A DNA stretch of 64,000 nucleotides from Yersinia massiliensis CCUG 53443 (GTDB lineage: Bacteria; Pseudomonadota; Gammaproteobacteria; Enterobacterales; Enterobacteriaceae). Numbering within the stretch: the first letter of the stretch is position 1; each line of letters begins with the position of its first letter. Below are positions 51,117-63,221 of the stretch, one piece after another. The position numbers and the translations under genes were made by a program. Under the pieces are notes generated by a model. It was not told the DNA's origin and ran no database searches. It saw only the letters and a list, made by a program, of their open reading frames with translations. The DNA is taken from the NCBI RefSeq assembly GCF_000312485.1, contig NZ_HE997650.1, forward strand, positions 62,001 to 126,000, in the 5' to 3' direction.

Positions 51117-52307
51117 ATGTTGCACATTCTGCACTTTTTTCTGGCATTGATAACCATTGCCATACTGGCATTACTGGCGAGCCGCGACCGTAAGAGTATT
51201 AGACTACGCTTTATTTTCCAATTACTGATTATAGAAATAGCACTCGCTTATTTTTTCCTACACTCAGAAAGTGGATTAGGCGCAATCACTTATTTCGCAG
51301 GATTATTCGAAGTATTGATGAAATTTGCAGCGGTCGGCACCAGTTTTGTTTTTGGGAATATGAATGAGCAAGGTTTAGCCTTTATATTCTTGAATGTCCT
51401 TTGCCCTATTATTTTCATTTCCGCACTGATTGGTATTTTACAGCATTTCCATGTACTACCACTCATCATACGGGTTGTGGGTACACTGCTGTCAAAAGTA
51501 AACGGAATGGGCAAACTCGAGTCCTTCAATGCTGTAAGCACCTTGATTCTAGGGCAATCCGAGAATTTCATTGCCTATAAAGGAATTATTGCTGATATCT
51601 CACCACGCAGAATGTACACCATGGCTGCAACAGCGATGTCAACGGTGTCGATGTCAATCGTGAGTGCTTATATGACCATGCTCGAGCCAAAATTTGTGGT
51701 AACAGCACTCATTTTGAATATGTTTAGTACTTTTATTGTTCTTTCTATCATTAACCCTTATCACCCCAGTGAAGAACCGGAATTAAAACTAAACAAGCTT
51801 CATGAAGATCAAAGTTTTTTTGAAATGTTGGGCGAATATATTCTAGCCGGTTTTAAAATTGCCATGATAATAGCCGCAATGTTAATCGGGTTTATTGCCA
51901 TCATTTCTGCTATTAATGCTTTATTTAGTAGCCTATTCAACATCAGTTTCCAAGGTGTTCTAGGGTATCTATTTTATCCACTGGCGTTTCTAATTGGCAT
52001 TCCTGCTCAAGATGCCTTGCAAGCAGGGAGTATTATGGCAACCAAATTGGTCGCCAATGAATTTGTTGCCATGATTGAGTTGAAAAAAGTGGCCGCTGAA
52101 ATGTCTCCGCGTGGCTTAGGGATTCTTTCCGTATTTTTAGTCTCTTTTGCCAACTTTGCTTCTATTGGCATCGTGGCGGGCGCCATTAAAGGATTGAATG
52201 AACGCCAGGGTAATGTGGTATCACGATTCGGCTTAAAACTCGTTTACGGTTCAACGTTAGTCAGCCTGCTTTCTGCCGCCATTACAGGGCTTATCCTGTC
52301 GTTGTAG
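51117..52307 (+). CDS. NupC-type concentrative nucleoside:H+ symporter
   Basis: A 10-helix (or so) inner-membrane carrier of the CNT family. ATG 51117 gives 396 residues and aligns from the first helix with E. coli NupC ([19 protein letters not shown]). The shared core includes [16 protein letters not shown] and [31 protein letters not shown], then [20 protein letters not shown]. These match NupC more closely than NupX or PsuT. It is probably a NupC paralogue, since the main nupC locus is expected elsewhere. The frame also opens at 51081, without homology. It is divergent from rpfF. Confidence 0.85.
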   Translation: MLHILHFFLALITIAILALLASRDRKSIRLRFIFQLLIIEIALAYFFLHSESGLGAITYFAGLFEVLMKFAAVGTSFVFGNMNEQGLAFIFLNVLCPIIFISALIGILQHFHVLPLIIRVVGTLLSKVNGMGKLESFNAVSTLILGQSENFIAYKGIIADISPRRMYTMAATAMSTVSMSIVSAYMTMLEPKFVVTALILNMFSTFIVLSIINPYHPSEEPELKLNKLHEDQSFFEMLGEYILAGFKIAMIIAAMLIGFIAIISAINALFSSLFNISFQGVLGYLFYPLAFLIGIPAQDALQAGSIMATKLVANEFVAMIELKKVAAEMSPRGLGILSVFLVSFANFASIGIVAGAIKGLNERQGNVVSRFGLKLVYGSTLVSLLSAAITGLILSL

Positions 52308-52341
52308 CCGTATCATCGTACACAACACCTCAGATAATCAG

Positions 52342-52400
52342 CCTTTTATCTCTCATTGACTCGCTGTACAGCATTGATTCATCAATGATGAGATAAAAGG
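52342..52400. terminator. Long inverted repeat between nucleoside carrier and DUF3574 genes
   Basis: CCTTTTATCTCTCATTGA and TCAATGATGAGATAAAAGG form an almost complete 18-base stem with one bulged base and a loop of about 22 bases. It lies between the two convergent stop codons, so it is likely a two-way terminator. Confidence 0.65.
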
Positions 52401-52425
52401 TCATGCAGTCATACGAAGATCGTCC

Positions 52426-52920
52426 TTAAAAATCTACGCATACGCTGTTATCAACGCGCATCACAGACTCTTGCTCAAACTGCTGCTTATAGCGAGAACG
52501 CACAGTATCAATATCAGCACTTCTATCATTTTTGTGGATAAGCACCAACGCCTTGCTGTTTTCTTTGGCGACACGCCCGTCATTTCCCAACCACTGTCCC
52601 TTGGCATCAATAACGGTCAGCCCCTCTTTGAAACGGCTCGTCACATCATTATCAACAAATGACTGCCATTCATTCGAAGTAATCACAGGACCATGAGGCC
52701 GATTCAGGCCGAAATAGAGTGTCGTTTGTACCATAGACTCACCCCGGCTACAGACCGGTGGCGAAACTCTCGACAGGGTTGTTTTATCATTTGTTGCATT
52801 TCCATGGCCCCTACTTTCGGAATCAGTGTGATTAACACAGCCAGTTAGCAATACGATGATGGCAACCATACCGGTAAATAAACTCACCCGATAGTGATGC
52901 CGATGAATATGCATATTCAT
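52426..52920 (-). CDS. DUF3574 lipoprotein
   Basis: A 164-residue exported lipoprotein. The signal peptide ends in the lipobox LLTGC (Cys28), so it is predicted to be lipid-anchored. The C-terminal 100 residues match DUF3574: TTLYFGLNRPHG, SNEWQSFVDNDVTSRFKEGLTV and DAKGQWLG. Many homologues sit near other envelope or metal genes, but the function is unknown. The start could also be Met3 of the frame. It is convergent with the nucleoside carrier gene. Confidence 0.75.
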   Translation of the reverse strand: MNMHIHRHHYRVSLFTGMVAIIVLLTGCVNHTDSESRGHGNATNDKTTLSRVSPPVCSRGESMVQTTLYFGLNRPHGPVITSNEWQSFVDNDVTSRFKEGLTVIDAKGQWLGNDGRVAKENSKALVLIHKNDRSADIDTVRSRYKQQFEQESVMRVDNSVCVDF

Positions 52921-53226
52921 GTAAAAATCCCACTGAATTAAAAGATAAAAACTACCATCGGATCAGCAACACTGCAATTGGACTCGGTCATCATAATCAC
53001 GCAGCAGCAGTATTGCGGCAAACCCCAAACTGATGTTTTTTTCAAAAGAAAAAATAATGATAAATATTAAATTTTATTGTTTTTTATTCATATATATTAA
53101 ATAGATAATAATTTTATTGATTAGATAATATAATTTGAAACTCATGACTTAGAAAATCTCAGTCGCGATAATAAACCTGAGTGATTATTCTGCGGCCTTT
53201 TGCAGCCCGAAAGAAACGTGATCATT
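52921..53226. other. AT-rich junction between the accessory block and the backbone
   Basis: The stretch 53030-53150 is extremely AT-rich (TATTAAATTTTATTG type), a likely bent or H-NS-binding region. It holds the promoters of the DUF3574 gene and yicG. Confidence 0.5.
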
Positions 53227-53844
53227 ATGCTACTCAGCGTTCTCTATATTATTGGTATTACCGCCGAAGCCATGACAGGGGCATTGGCCGCAGGCCGCCG
53301 CCAAATGGATATGTTTGGCGTCATTATTATCGCATCCGCTACGGCAATCGGCGGAGGTTCAGTTAGAGATATGCTGCTAGGGCATTACCCGTTGGGCTGG
53401 GTTAAACACCCTGAATACATTGTTATTGTGGCTGTCGCTGCCATTGTGACAACGTGGATGGCGCCATTAATGAAGCACTTGCGCCATTTATTTCTCGTAC
53501 TAGATGCCATTGGGCTCATTGTTTTTTCTATTATTGGCGCACAAATTGCTCTCGATATGGGTCATAGCACCATTATTGCGGCCATTGCTGCGGTCATTAC
53601 GGGTGTCTTTGGTGGTGTCCTACGCGACATGTTTTGCAACTGCATTCCACTGGTTTTCCAGAAAGAAATCTATGCGGGCATCTCATTTGCTGCCGCGTGG
53701 ATCTACATCGCTTTGCAATACACGCCGCTATCTCATAACTGGGTTATTATCATCACCCTCATTACTGGGTTAAGCGCACGATTGTTAGCATTAAGATTCC
53801 GTCTAGGTCTGCCCGTGTTCAAATATGAGCACTCAGATCACTAA
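53227..53844 (+). CDS. yicG: TRIC/UPF0126 family membrane protein YicG
   Basis: A seven-helix inner-membrane protein of the prokaryotic TRIC (trimeric intracellular cation channel-like) family. ATG 53227 gives 205 residues, as in E. coli, and starts [20 protein letters not shown]. The two inverted repeats show the family motif [11 protein letters not shown] and [10 protein letters not shown]. Homologues conduct monovalent cations or glycine, and the role of YicG is unclear. It is adjacent to ligB as in E. coli, so the backbone resumes here. Confidence 0.95.
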   Translation: MLLSVLYIIGITAEAMTGALAAGRRQMDMFGVIIIASATAIGGGSVRDMLLGHYPLGWVKHPEYIVIVAVAAIVTTWMAPLMKHLRHLFLVLDAIGLIVFSIIGAQIALDMGHSTIIAAIAAVITGVFGGVLRDMFCNCIPLVFQKEIYAGISFAAAWIYIALQYTPLSHNWVIIITLITGLSARLLALRFRLGLPVFKYEHSDH

Positions 53845-53857
53845 ATCAAGCCCCTGT

Positions 53858-55645
<1,788 letters not shown>

Positions 55646-55825
55646 TTAATATTTGCTGCAACAGGCCGAAATTACGCAATCCTCCCCGCAAAATCATAAA
55701 ATCGGGCTATTTATCGACAAAACATTCAGGTGAAATGTGTTGTAACGCTGCATGACGTGCAGCAGCCGTGTATACTGTGCGGAGATTCACACTTCTGCTT
55801 TCTATATATCAACCTAATCAACTGA

Positions 55826-56458
<633 letters not shown>

Positions 56459-56512
56459 ACAGAGTTTCAGTATCATGCCCAGTCATTTCGTCACCTGTGG
56501 AGTAGCAGAATT

Positions 56513-56788
56513 ATGGCACGCGTAACTGTTCAAGACGCTGTAGAGAAAATTGGTAACCGTTTTGACCTGGTGTTGGTCGCTGCTCGTCGGGCACGTCAAA
56601 TCCAGTCCGGTGGTAAAGACGCACTGGTTCCAGAAGAAAACGATAAAGTGACTGTGATTGCACTGCGTGAAATCGAAGAAGGCCTGATTACTAATCAGAT
56701 TCTCGATGTTCGTGAACGCCAAGAACAGCAAGAGCAGGAAGCCGCAGAGATCCAAGCGGTAACCGCGATTGCTGAAGGTCGTCGTTAA
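56513..56788 (+). CDS. rpoZ: RNA polymerase omega subunit
   Basis: Omega (91 residues) helps fold beta-prime and, in E. coli, forms one ppGpp-binding site on RNA polymerase. The start [20 protein letters not shown] is typical. The gene lies 54 bases after gmk and 18 bases before spoT, the universal gammaproteobacterial order. Confidence 0.98.
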
Positions 56789-56806
56789 TTAGACTGCGAG
56801 TCTGCC

Positions 56807-58909
56807 TTGTACCTGTTTGAAAGCCTGAATCTGCTGATTCAACGTTACCTGCCAGAGGAGCAGATTAAGCGCCTCAAACAGGCATATCTTGTTGCACGTG
56901 ATGCCCACGAGGGACAGACACGCTCCAGCGGCGAGCCTTACATTACTCACCCCGTTGCTGTGGCCTGTATTCTCGCGGAGATGCGACTCGATTACGAAAC
57001 CTTAATGGCGGCGCTGTTACATGACGTCATTGAAGATACCCCTGCCACATATCAAGATATGGAGCAGTTATTTGGGAAAAGCGTAGCCGAGTTAGTCGAG
57101 GGTGTTTCTAAACTCGATAAGCTGAATTTCCGTGATAAGAAAGAAGCCCAAGCGGAAAACTTCCGCAAAATGATCATGGCGATGGTGCAAGATATCCGCG
57201 TCATTTTGATCAAATTGGCTGACCGCACTCACAACATGCGAACGCTGGGTTCCTTACGCCCCGATAAACGTCGTCGTATTGCCCGTGAAACCCTCGAGAT
57301 ATACAGCCCGCTGGCACATAGGCTGGGTATTCATCATTTAAAAACCGAGCTGGAAGAGCTGGGTTTTGAAGCACTCTACCCTAACCGCTACCGTGTGATT
57401 AAAGAAGTGGTGAAAGCCGCGCGCGGTAACCGCAAAGAGATGATTCAGAAAATCTTGGCGGAAATTGAAGGGCGTCTGACTGAAGCAGGTATTCCTTGTC
57501 GGGTCAGTGGTCGTGAAAAGCACCTCTATTCCATCTATTGCAAGATGAACCTGAAAGAGCAGCGTTTTCACTCCATCATGGATATCTATGCTTTCCGAGT
57601 TATTGTAAAAGAAGTTGATACTTGCTACCGCGTGCTGGGTCAGGCTCACAGCCTTTATAAGCCACGCCCTGGTCGAGTTAAAGACTATATCGCTATCCCT
57701 AAAGCTAACGGCTATCAATCGTTGCATACCTCATTAATTGGCCCTCATGGGGTGCCCGTTGAGGTGCAAATCCGTACCGAAGATATGGATCAGATGGCCG
57801 AAATGGGGGTTGCTGCACACTGGGCTTATAAAGAGCAGGGTGAATCTGGCACTACCGCACAAATCCGCGCTCAGCGCTGGATGCAAAGCTTGCTGGAGTT
57901 ACAGCAAAGTGCGGGCAGTTCATTTGAATTTATTGAAAGCGTGAAGTCTGATCTCTTCCCTGATGAGATTTACGTTTTCACCCCCGAAGGGCGCATTGTT
58001 GAGTTACCTGCGGGTGCGACCCCTGTCGACTTTGCCTATGCCGTGCATACCGATATCGGCCATGCCTGTGTAGGTGCACGTGTTGACCGCCAACCTTATC
58101 CGCTTTCCCAGTCACTGAGTAGTGGCCAGACGGTAGAGATCATTACCGCGCCGGGTGCAAGGCCGAATGCCGCTTGGCTGAATTTTGTTGTCAGTTCAAA
58201 AGCCCGCGCCAAAATTCGCCAGTTACTGAAAAACCTTAAGCGTGATGAATCGGTCAGCCTTGGCCGCCGGTTATTGAATCATGCGTTAGGAAATGGCCGT
58301 AAAATCGCTGATATTCCTGAAGAAAATATCAAGCATGAATTGGACCGCATGAAGCTGGCGACGATGGATGATTTGTTGGCAGAAATTGGCCTCGGTAATG
58401 CCATGAGTGTCGTGGTGGCTAAAAACCTGTTGGGTGACCCTTCTACATTGGCAGCTTCTGGTGCACGTAAATTGCCAATCAAAGGTGCTGACGGTGTATT
58501 AATCACTTTCGCTAAGTGCTGTCGTCCAATTCCAGGCGACCCAATTATTGCCCATATCAGTCCAGGCAAGGGTTTGGTTATCCATCACGAATCTTGCCGT
58601 AATATCCGTGGCTACCAGAAAGAGCCTGAGAAGTTTATGGCGGTTGAATGGGATCAGGAGACTGAGCAAGAGTTTATCGCCGAAATTAAGGTTGATATGT
58701 TCAACCAACAAGGCGCTCTGGCGAATCTTACTGCGGCAATTAATGCAGCCGAATCTAATATTCAAAGCCTGAATACCGAAGAAAAAGATGGTCGGGTATA
58801 CAGCGCCTTTATTCGCCTGACTACCCGCGACCGGGTCCATCTGGCTAACATTATGCGTAAAATTCGTATCATGCCGGACGTGGTTAAAGTCAGCCGTAAT
58901 CGTAACTAA
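56807..58909 (+). CDS. spoT: Bifunctional (p)ppGpp synthetase/hydrolase SpoT
   Basis: SpoT hydrolyses ppGpp, with weak synthesis, and senses carbon, fatty-acid and iron starvation. The start is TTG (TACCTGTTTGAAAGC follows), as in E. coli. The 700-residue product has the HD hydrolase motif ALLHDVIEDT, the synthetase region, the TGS domain (DEIYVFTPEGRIVELPAGATPVDFAYAVH), the zinc-finger-like CCRPIPGDP region and a C-terminal ACT domain. It lies between rpoZ and trmH. Confidence 0.98.
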   Translation: MYLFESLNLLIQRYLPEEQIKRLKQAYLVARDAHEGQTRSSGEPYITHPVAVACILAEMRLDYETLMAALLHDVIEDTPATYQDMEQLFGKSVAELVEGVSKLDKLNFRDKKEAQAENFRKMIMAMVQDIRVILIKLADRTHNMRTLGSLRPDKRRRIARETLEIYSPLAHRLGIHHLKTELEELGFEALYPNRYRVIKEVVKAARGNRKEMIQKILAEIEGRLTEAGIPCRVSGREKHLYSIYCKMNLKEQRFHSIMDIYAFRVIVKEVDTCYRVLGQAHSLYKPRPGRVKDYIAIPKANGYQSLHTSLIGPHGVPVEVQIRTEDMDQMAEMGVAAHWAYKEQGESGTTAQIRAQRWMQSLLELQQSAGSSFEFIESVKSDLFPDEIYVFTPEGRIVELPAGATPVDFAYAVHTDIGHACVGARVDRQPYPLSQSLSSGQTVEIITAPGARPNAAWLNFVVSSKARAKIRQLLKNLKRDESVSLGRRLLNHALGNGRKIADIPEENIKHELDRMKLATMDDLLAEIGLGNAMSVVVAKNLLGDPSTLAASGARKLPIKGADGVLITFAKCCRPIPGDPIIAHISPGKGLVIHHESCRNIRGYQKEPEKFMAVEWDQETEQEFIAEIKVDMFNQQGALANLTAAINAAESNIQSLNTEEKDGRVYSAFIRLTTRDRVHLANIMRKIRIMPDVVKVSRNRN

Positions 58910-58914
58910 CGCCT

Positions 58915-59607
58915 ATGAGTCCTCAACGCTATGCGCGGATTTGTGAAATGCTTGCGACCAGACAGCCGGATCTGACGGTCTGTCTGGAGCAAGTCCATAA
59001 ACCTCATAATGTCTCCGCGATTATTCGCACCGCTGATGCCGTCGGTATCCATCAGGTACATGCCATTTGGCCGACGACAGAAATGTACACGCGGCTCTCT
59101 TCTGCCGCTGGCAGCAATAGCTGGGTACAGGTCAAAACACACCCCCATATTACCGATGCCATCAGCCATCTAAAAGCGCAAGGCATGCAGGTATTAGCAA
59201 CACATCTCTCTGATAAAGCGGTCGATTTTCGCGAAATTGACTATACCCGCCCAACCTGTATTTTGATGGGGCAAGAGAAAACGGGGATCTCCCAAGAAGC
59301 ACTGGCGTTAGCCGATAAAGACATCATTATTCCGATGATCGGGATGGTGCAATCGCTTAATGTTTCTGTCGCTTCCGCACTTATTTTATATGAAGCTCAA
59401 CGTCAGCGGCAAAACGCAGGCATGTATCAGCGTGGGCAAAGTGTTCTGCCACTCGAAGTACAGCAGCGGCTTTTATTTGAAGGGGGCTATCCCGTGTTGG
59501 CGCAAGTCGCTAAGCGGAAGGGACTGCCTCAGCCTCATATTGATGAACAGGGCCAGATTATTGCCGATCCGCAGTGGTGGTCAGCCATGCAAGCCACGGA
59601 GTCTTAA
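58915..59607 (+). CDS. trmH: tRNA (Gm18) 2'-O-methyltransferase
   Basis: TrmH (SpoU) methylates the ribose of G18 in tRNA, a SPOUT knot-fold enzyme using S-adenosylmethionine. The 230-residue protein (229 in E. coli) begins MSPQRYARICEMLATRQPDL. It has the SPOUT motifs ARTADAVG-type IIRTADAVG, LMGQEKTGIS and IPMIGMVQSLNVSVASA. The gene starts 5 bases after spoT and its stop codon TAA is followed directly by the recG ATG, suggesting coupling. Confidence 0.97.
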   Translation: MSPQRYARICEMLATRQPDLTVCLEQVHKPHNVSAIIRTADAVGIHQVHAIWPTTEMYTRLSSAAGSNSWVQVKTHPHITDAISHLKAQGMQVLATHLSDKAVDFREIDYTRPTCILMGQEKTGISQEALALADKDIIIPMIGMVQSLNVSVASALILYEAQRQRQNAGMYQRGQSVLPLEVQQRLLFEGGYPVLAQVAKRKGLPQPHIDEQGQIIADPQWWSAMQATES

Positions 59608-61689
59608 ATGAAAGGCCGCCTGCTGGATGCCGTTCCCCTAAGTACACTTTCTGGTGTGGGTGCCAGTCAGGCTGGGAAACTGGCCAAAATGGGCCTCGAA
59701 ACCATTCAAGATTTGTTGCTTCACCTTCCACTGCGTTATGAAGACCGTACTCGTTTATACCGTATTGGCGATCTTTTACCCGGCCTTTCTGTCACGGTCG
59801 AAGGTGAAGTTCTGCGATCTGATATCAGTTTTGGCCGCCGCCGTATGATGACCTGCCAAATCAGCGATGGTAGCGGCGTTTTGACCCTGCGCTTTTTTAA
59901 CTTCAATGCCGCCATGAAAAATAGCTTGTCACCGGGCAAGCATGTAATTGCCTATGGCGAAGCCAAGCGGGGCAATACGGGGCCAGAAATCATTCATCCT
60001 GAATATCGGGTGCATGGCGAAAATATTGGCGTTGAATTGCAAGAATCCCTGACACCTGTTTATCCCACCACAGAAGGGATTCGTCAGGCAACACTGCGCA
60101 AGCTAATTGATCAAGCTCTGGCCATGTTGGATACCTGCGTCATTGCTGAGTTATTACCGATAGAATTAAGTCGCTCGCTGATTAGCCTGCCTGAAGCTAT
60201 TCATACATTGCATCGCCCACCAGCCGATATCCAACTGATTGACTTAGAGCAAGGGAAACATCCTGCACAGCGGCGGCTGATTATGGAAGAGTTACTGGCC
60301 CATAATCTCAGCATGTTAGCCGTTAGAGCGGGTGCTCAGAGCTATCGGGCACTGCCTTTGTTGGCAGAAGATGAGCTGAAGCAACGTTTTCTAGCTGCAC
60401 TACCGTTCACCCCCACGCACGCCCAGCAGCGGGTGGTGGCAGAAATTGAACAGGACATGACGCATAATTTCCCGATGATGCGGCTGATTCAAGGCGATGT
60501 GGGATCGGGTAAAACATTGGTTGCCGCACTGGCAGCACTACGTGCTATTGCTCATGGCAAACAAGTGGCGTTGATGGCCCCGACCGAATTGCTCGCAGAA
60601 CAGCATGCCAATACCTTCCGCCAATGGTTGGAGCCATTAGGTTTGGAAGTGGGCTGGCTCGCTGGGAAGCAAAAAGGCAAAGCGCGACTGGCGCAGCAAG
60701 ATGCCATCGCCAGTGGTCAGGTTGCGATGGTCGTTGGTACTCACGCGATGTTCCAGGAACAAGTGCGTTTTTCCGGACTGGCACTGGTCATTATTGATGA
60801 GCAGCATCGCTTCGGTGTTCATCAACGGCTCGCGTTATGGGAAAAAGGCGAAGAACAAGGGTTCCACCCGCATCAGCTCATTATGACAGCCACCCCAATT
60901 CCCCGAACGCTCGCCATGACCGCCTACGCAGACCTCGATACCTCCGTGATTGATGAACTGCCGCCGGGAAGAACTCCCGTGACAACCGTCGCCATCCCCG
61001 ATACCCGCCGTAGCGATGTGATTCAACGGGTGAAAAACGCTTGTCTGGAAGAGGGCCGACAGGCGTACTGGGTGTGTACCTTGATTGAAGAATCTGAGGT
61101 GCTCGAAGCCCAAGCCGCCGAAGTGACGTGTGAAGAGCTCAAAAATGCCTTGCCGGAGATTAAAGTCGGCTTAGTGCATGGGCGGATGAAAGGCGCCGAA
61201 AAACAGGCTGTTATGCTGGCTTTTAAGCAGGGTGAATTGCAGCTATTGGTCGCGACGACGGTGATTGAGGTCGGCGTAGACGTACCGAACGCGAGCTTGA
61301 TGATCATCGATAACCCTGAACGCTTGGGGTTAGCACAATTACACCAATTGCGTGGTCGCGTAGGTCGAGGCGCTGTCGCCTCACACTGTGTACTGCTCTA
61401 TAAAACGCCACTGAGCAAAACCGCCCAAATGCGTTTGCAAGTATTGCGCGACAGTAACGATGGTTTTGTTATTGCACAACGCGACTTAGAAATCCGTGGC
61501 CCTGGTGAGTTATTAGGCACTCGGCAGACAGGGAATGCAGAGTTTAAAGTGGCCGATTTACTGCGTGACCAAGCCATGATCCCCGAAGTGCAGCGCGTCG
61601 CTCGTCATCTGCACCAGCAATACCCCGAACATGCTCGCGCATTAATTGAGCGTTGGTTACCCGAGCGAACGCGCTATACGAACGCATAA
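59608..61689 (+). CDS. recG: ATP-dependent DNA helicase RecG
   Basis: RecG is a superfamily-2 helicase that remodels forks and Holliday junctions and regresses stalled replication forks. The 693-residue protein is the E. coli length. An N-terminal OB-fold wedge domain precedes the helicase core. Walker A is GDVGSGKT, the DExH box is IIDEQHRFG, and motif VI is QLRGRVGRG. The C-terminal TRG motif region is intact. It is the last gene of the gmk-recG run; a terminator lies 36 bases beyond. Confidence 0.98.
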   Translation: MKGRLLDAVPLSTLSGVGASQAGKLAKMGLETIQDLLLHLPLRYEDRTRLYRIGDLLPGLSVTVEGEVLRSDISFGRRRMMTCQISDGSGVLTLRFFNFNAAMKNSLSPGKHVIAYGEAKRGNTGPEIIHPEYRVHGENIGVELQESLTPVYPTTEGIRQATLRKLIDQALAMLDTCVIAELLPIELSRSLISLPEAIHTLHRPPADIQLIDLEQGKHPAQRRLIMEELLAHNLSMLAVRAGAQSYRALPLLAEDELKQRFLAALPFTPTHAQQRVVAEIEQDMTHNFPMMRLIQGDVGSGKTLVAALAALRAIAHGKQVALMAPTELLAEQHANTFRQWLEPLGLEVGWLAGKQKGKARLAQQDAIASGQVAMVVGTHAMFQEQVRFSGLALVIIDEQHRFGVHQRLALWEKGEEQGFHPHQLIMTATPIPRTLAMTAYADLDTSVIDELPPGRTPVTTVAIPDTRRSDVIQRVKNACLEEGRQAYWVCTLIEESEVLEAQAAEVTCEELKNALPEIKVGLVHGRMKGAEKQAVMLAFKQGELQLLVATTVIEVGVDVPNASLMIIDNPERLGLAQLHQLRGRVGRGAVASHCVLLYKTPLSKTAQMRLQVLRDSNDGFVIAQRDLEIRGPGELLGTRQTGNAEFKVADLLRDQAMIPEVQRVARHLHQQYPEHARALIERWLPERTRYTNA

Positions 61690-61724
61690 TATCGAGTAGC
61701 TGAAACCTATTGGTGATTGAATCA

Positions 61725-61764
61725 ATCAGAGGCAGCCTGACCTAACACATAGACTGCCTCTGAT
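61725..61764. terminator. Bidirectional hairpin between recG and gltS
   Basis: The perfect arms ATCAGAGGCAG / CTGCCTCTGAT enclose an 18-base loop between convergent stop codons. T-rich stretches are short, so it may also act as a 3' end stabiliser. Confidence 0.7.
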
Positions 61765-61768
61765 AGGA

Positions 61769-62983
61769 TTATCCGATGACCGCAGGGAAGATTGGCAGTA
61801 ATAGATAAAGTTTAATCACGATCACATTGACGATATCAATGAAGAACGCCCCCACCATAGGTACAACCAAAAAGGCCAAATGAGAGGGACCAAAACGGTC
61901 AGTGATCGCTTGCATATTGGCGATGGCCGTCGGTGTTGCACCTAGGCCAAAACCACAGTGCCCTGCCGCCAGTACCGCCGCATCATAGTTTCTCCCCATC
62001 ACCCGATAAGTGACAAAAATTGCGTATAGCGCCATCACTAACGCCTGTGCTGACAGGATAACCAGCATCGGTAAGGCCAAAGATGCTAACTCCCACAGTT
62101 TTAGGCTCATTAATGCCATCGCCAAAAACAGTGACAAACTGACGTTCCCCAGCACCGAGACCGCACGATCAAACACTTTATAAAAACCAATTGTCGACAG
62201 CGTATTACTGAGGATCACCCCAACAAATAGCACGCAGACGAAGGTGGGTAGCTCAAACATCGTGCCCTGTAGCCAGCCGGAAATCACTTGGCCCGCCATC
62301 AGGCAAATGGCAATCATGGCGATAGTTTCGACCAACACTAACGATGTAATCATGCGGCCAGCAGAGGGTTTTTCAAACGCAGAAGGCACTTCGCTGTCTT
62401 CTGGTGTACCGTCAGGGGTGGAAGAGTGCTTGACCAAATAACGAGCCACTGGGCCGCCAATCAACCCGCCGAGGACTAAACCAAAGGTCGCGCAGGCCAT
62501 CGCAACTTCAGTCGCATTTTCAAAGCCATAGCGCTCAACAAACACTTTACTCCACGCCGCACCAGTGCCATGACCACCCGATAAGGTAATGGAACCCGCC
62601 AATAATCCCATCAATGGGTCTAGTCCCATCAACTTCGCGAGGGCAACCCCAATCGCATTCTGTACAAGCAGTAAACCGACGACGACAAAGACAAAAATAC
62701 TCAGCACTTTGCCACCCGCACGTAAGCTGGCCAAATTGGCATTCAGCCCAATGGTCGCAAAGAATGCCAGCATCAAGGGATCTTTCAGCGACATATCAAA
62801 ACTGATTTCCCAGCCGAGAGTCTTTTGCATCAGCAGCATCATAAATGCCACGAGCAAACCACCAGCGACCGGTTCGGGGATGGTGTATTTTTTTAGAAAA
62901 GGGACAGTTTTTACGAGTTTACGGCCTAGCAGTAAAACCAAACAGGCCGCGACGAGCGTGCCATAGGTATCGAGATGAAACAT
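61769..62983 (-). CDS. gltS: Sodium/glutamate symporter
   Basis: GltS is a Na+-coupled glutamate importer of the inner membrane. ATG 62983 gives 404 residues (401 in E. coli), starting MFHLDTYGTLVAACLVLLLG. The two re-entrant loops carry the family motif in TLSGGHGTGAAW and GHCGFGLGATPTA. The open frame reaches 63052, without homology. It converges on recG and diverges from xanP, the E. coli order. Confidence 0.97.
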   Translation of the reverse strand: MFHLDTYGTLVAACLVLLLGRKLVKTVPFLKKYTIPEPVAGGLLVAFMMLLMQKTLGWEISFDMSLKDPLMLAFFATIGLNANLASLRAGGKVLSIFVFVVVGLLLVQNAIGVALAKLMGLDPLMGLLAGSITLSGGHGTGAAWSKVFVERYGFENATEVAMACATFGLVLGGLIGGPVARYLVKHSSTPDGTPEDSEVPSAFEKPSAGRMITSLVLVETIAMIAICLMAGQVISGWLQGTMFELPTFVCVLFVGVILSNTLSTIGFYKVFDRAVSVLGNVSLSLFLAMALMSLKLWELASLALPMLVILSAQALVMALYAIFVTYRVMGRNYDAAVLAAGHCGFGLGATPTAIANMQAITDRFGPSHLAFLVVPMVGAFFIDIVNVIVIKLYLLLPIFPAVIG

Positions 62984-63152
62984 CTTGGTACTCCATGCGA
63001 TTAAAATATCGAATAAAAATATGACGTTAGACAGTTCCTTAATAAACGCCAAAGCTGTAGAGGGGGGATTAGAAAAAAAATCTCGCCTAATTACAAGTTT
63101 AGCCGTTAAAAAAATCGGCTGATTGATGGAGAGAAATATTTATAAAAATGCA

Positions 63153-63168
63153 GCGCAACCGATTGCTT
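63153..63168 (+). promoter_or_regulatory. Candidate PurR operator upstream of xanP
   Basis: GCGCAACCGATTGCTT matches the PurR consensus ACGCAAACGTTTGCGT at 12 of 16 positions, with the core CGCAANCGNTTGC complete. It lies 54-69 bases before the xanP ATG. Xanthine permease genes are predicted PurR targets in enterobacteria. Confidence 0.65.
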
Positions 63169-63221
63169 TTGTGAGGCGGATCATTAAAATGCCCTCTTTG
63201 CCGATCAGGGTATGCCATTCC

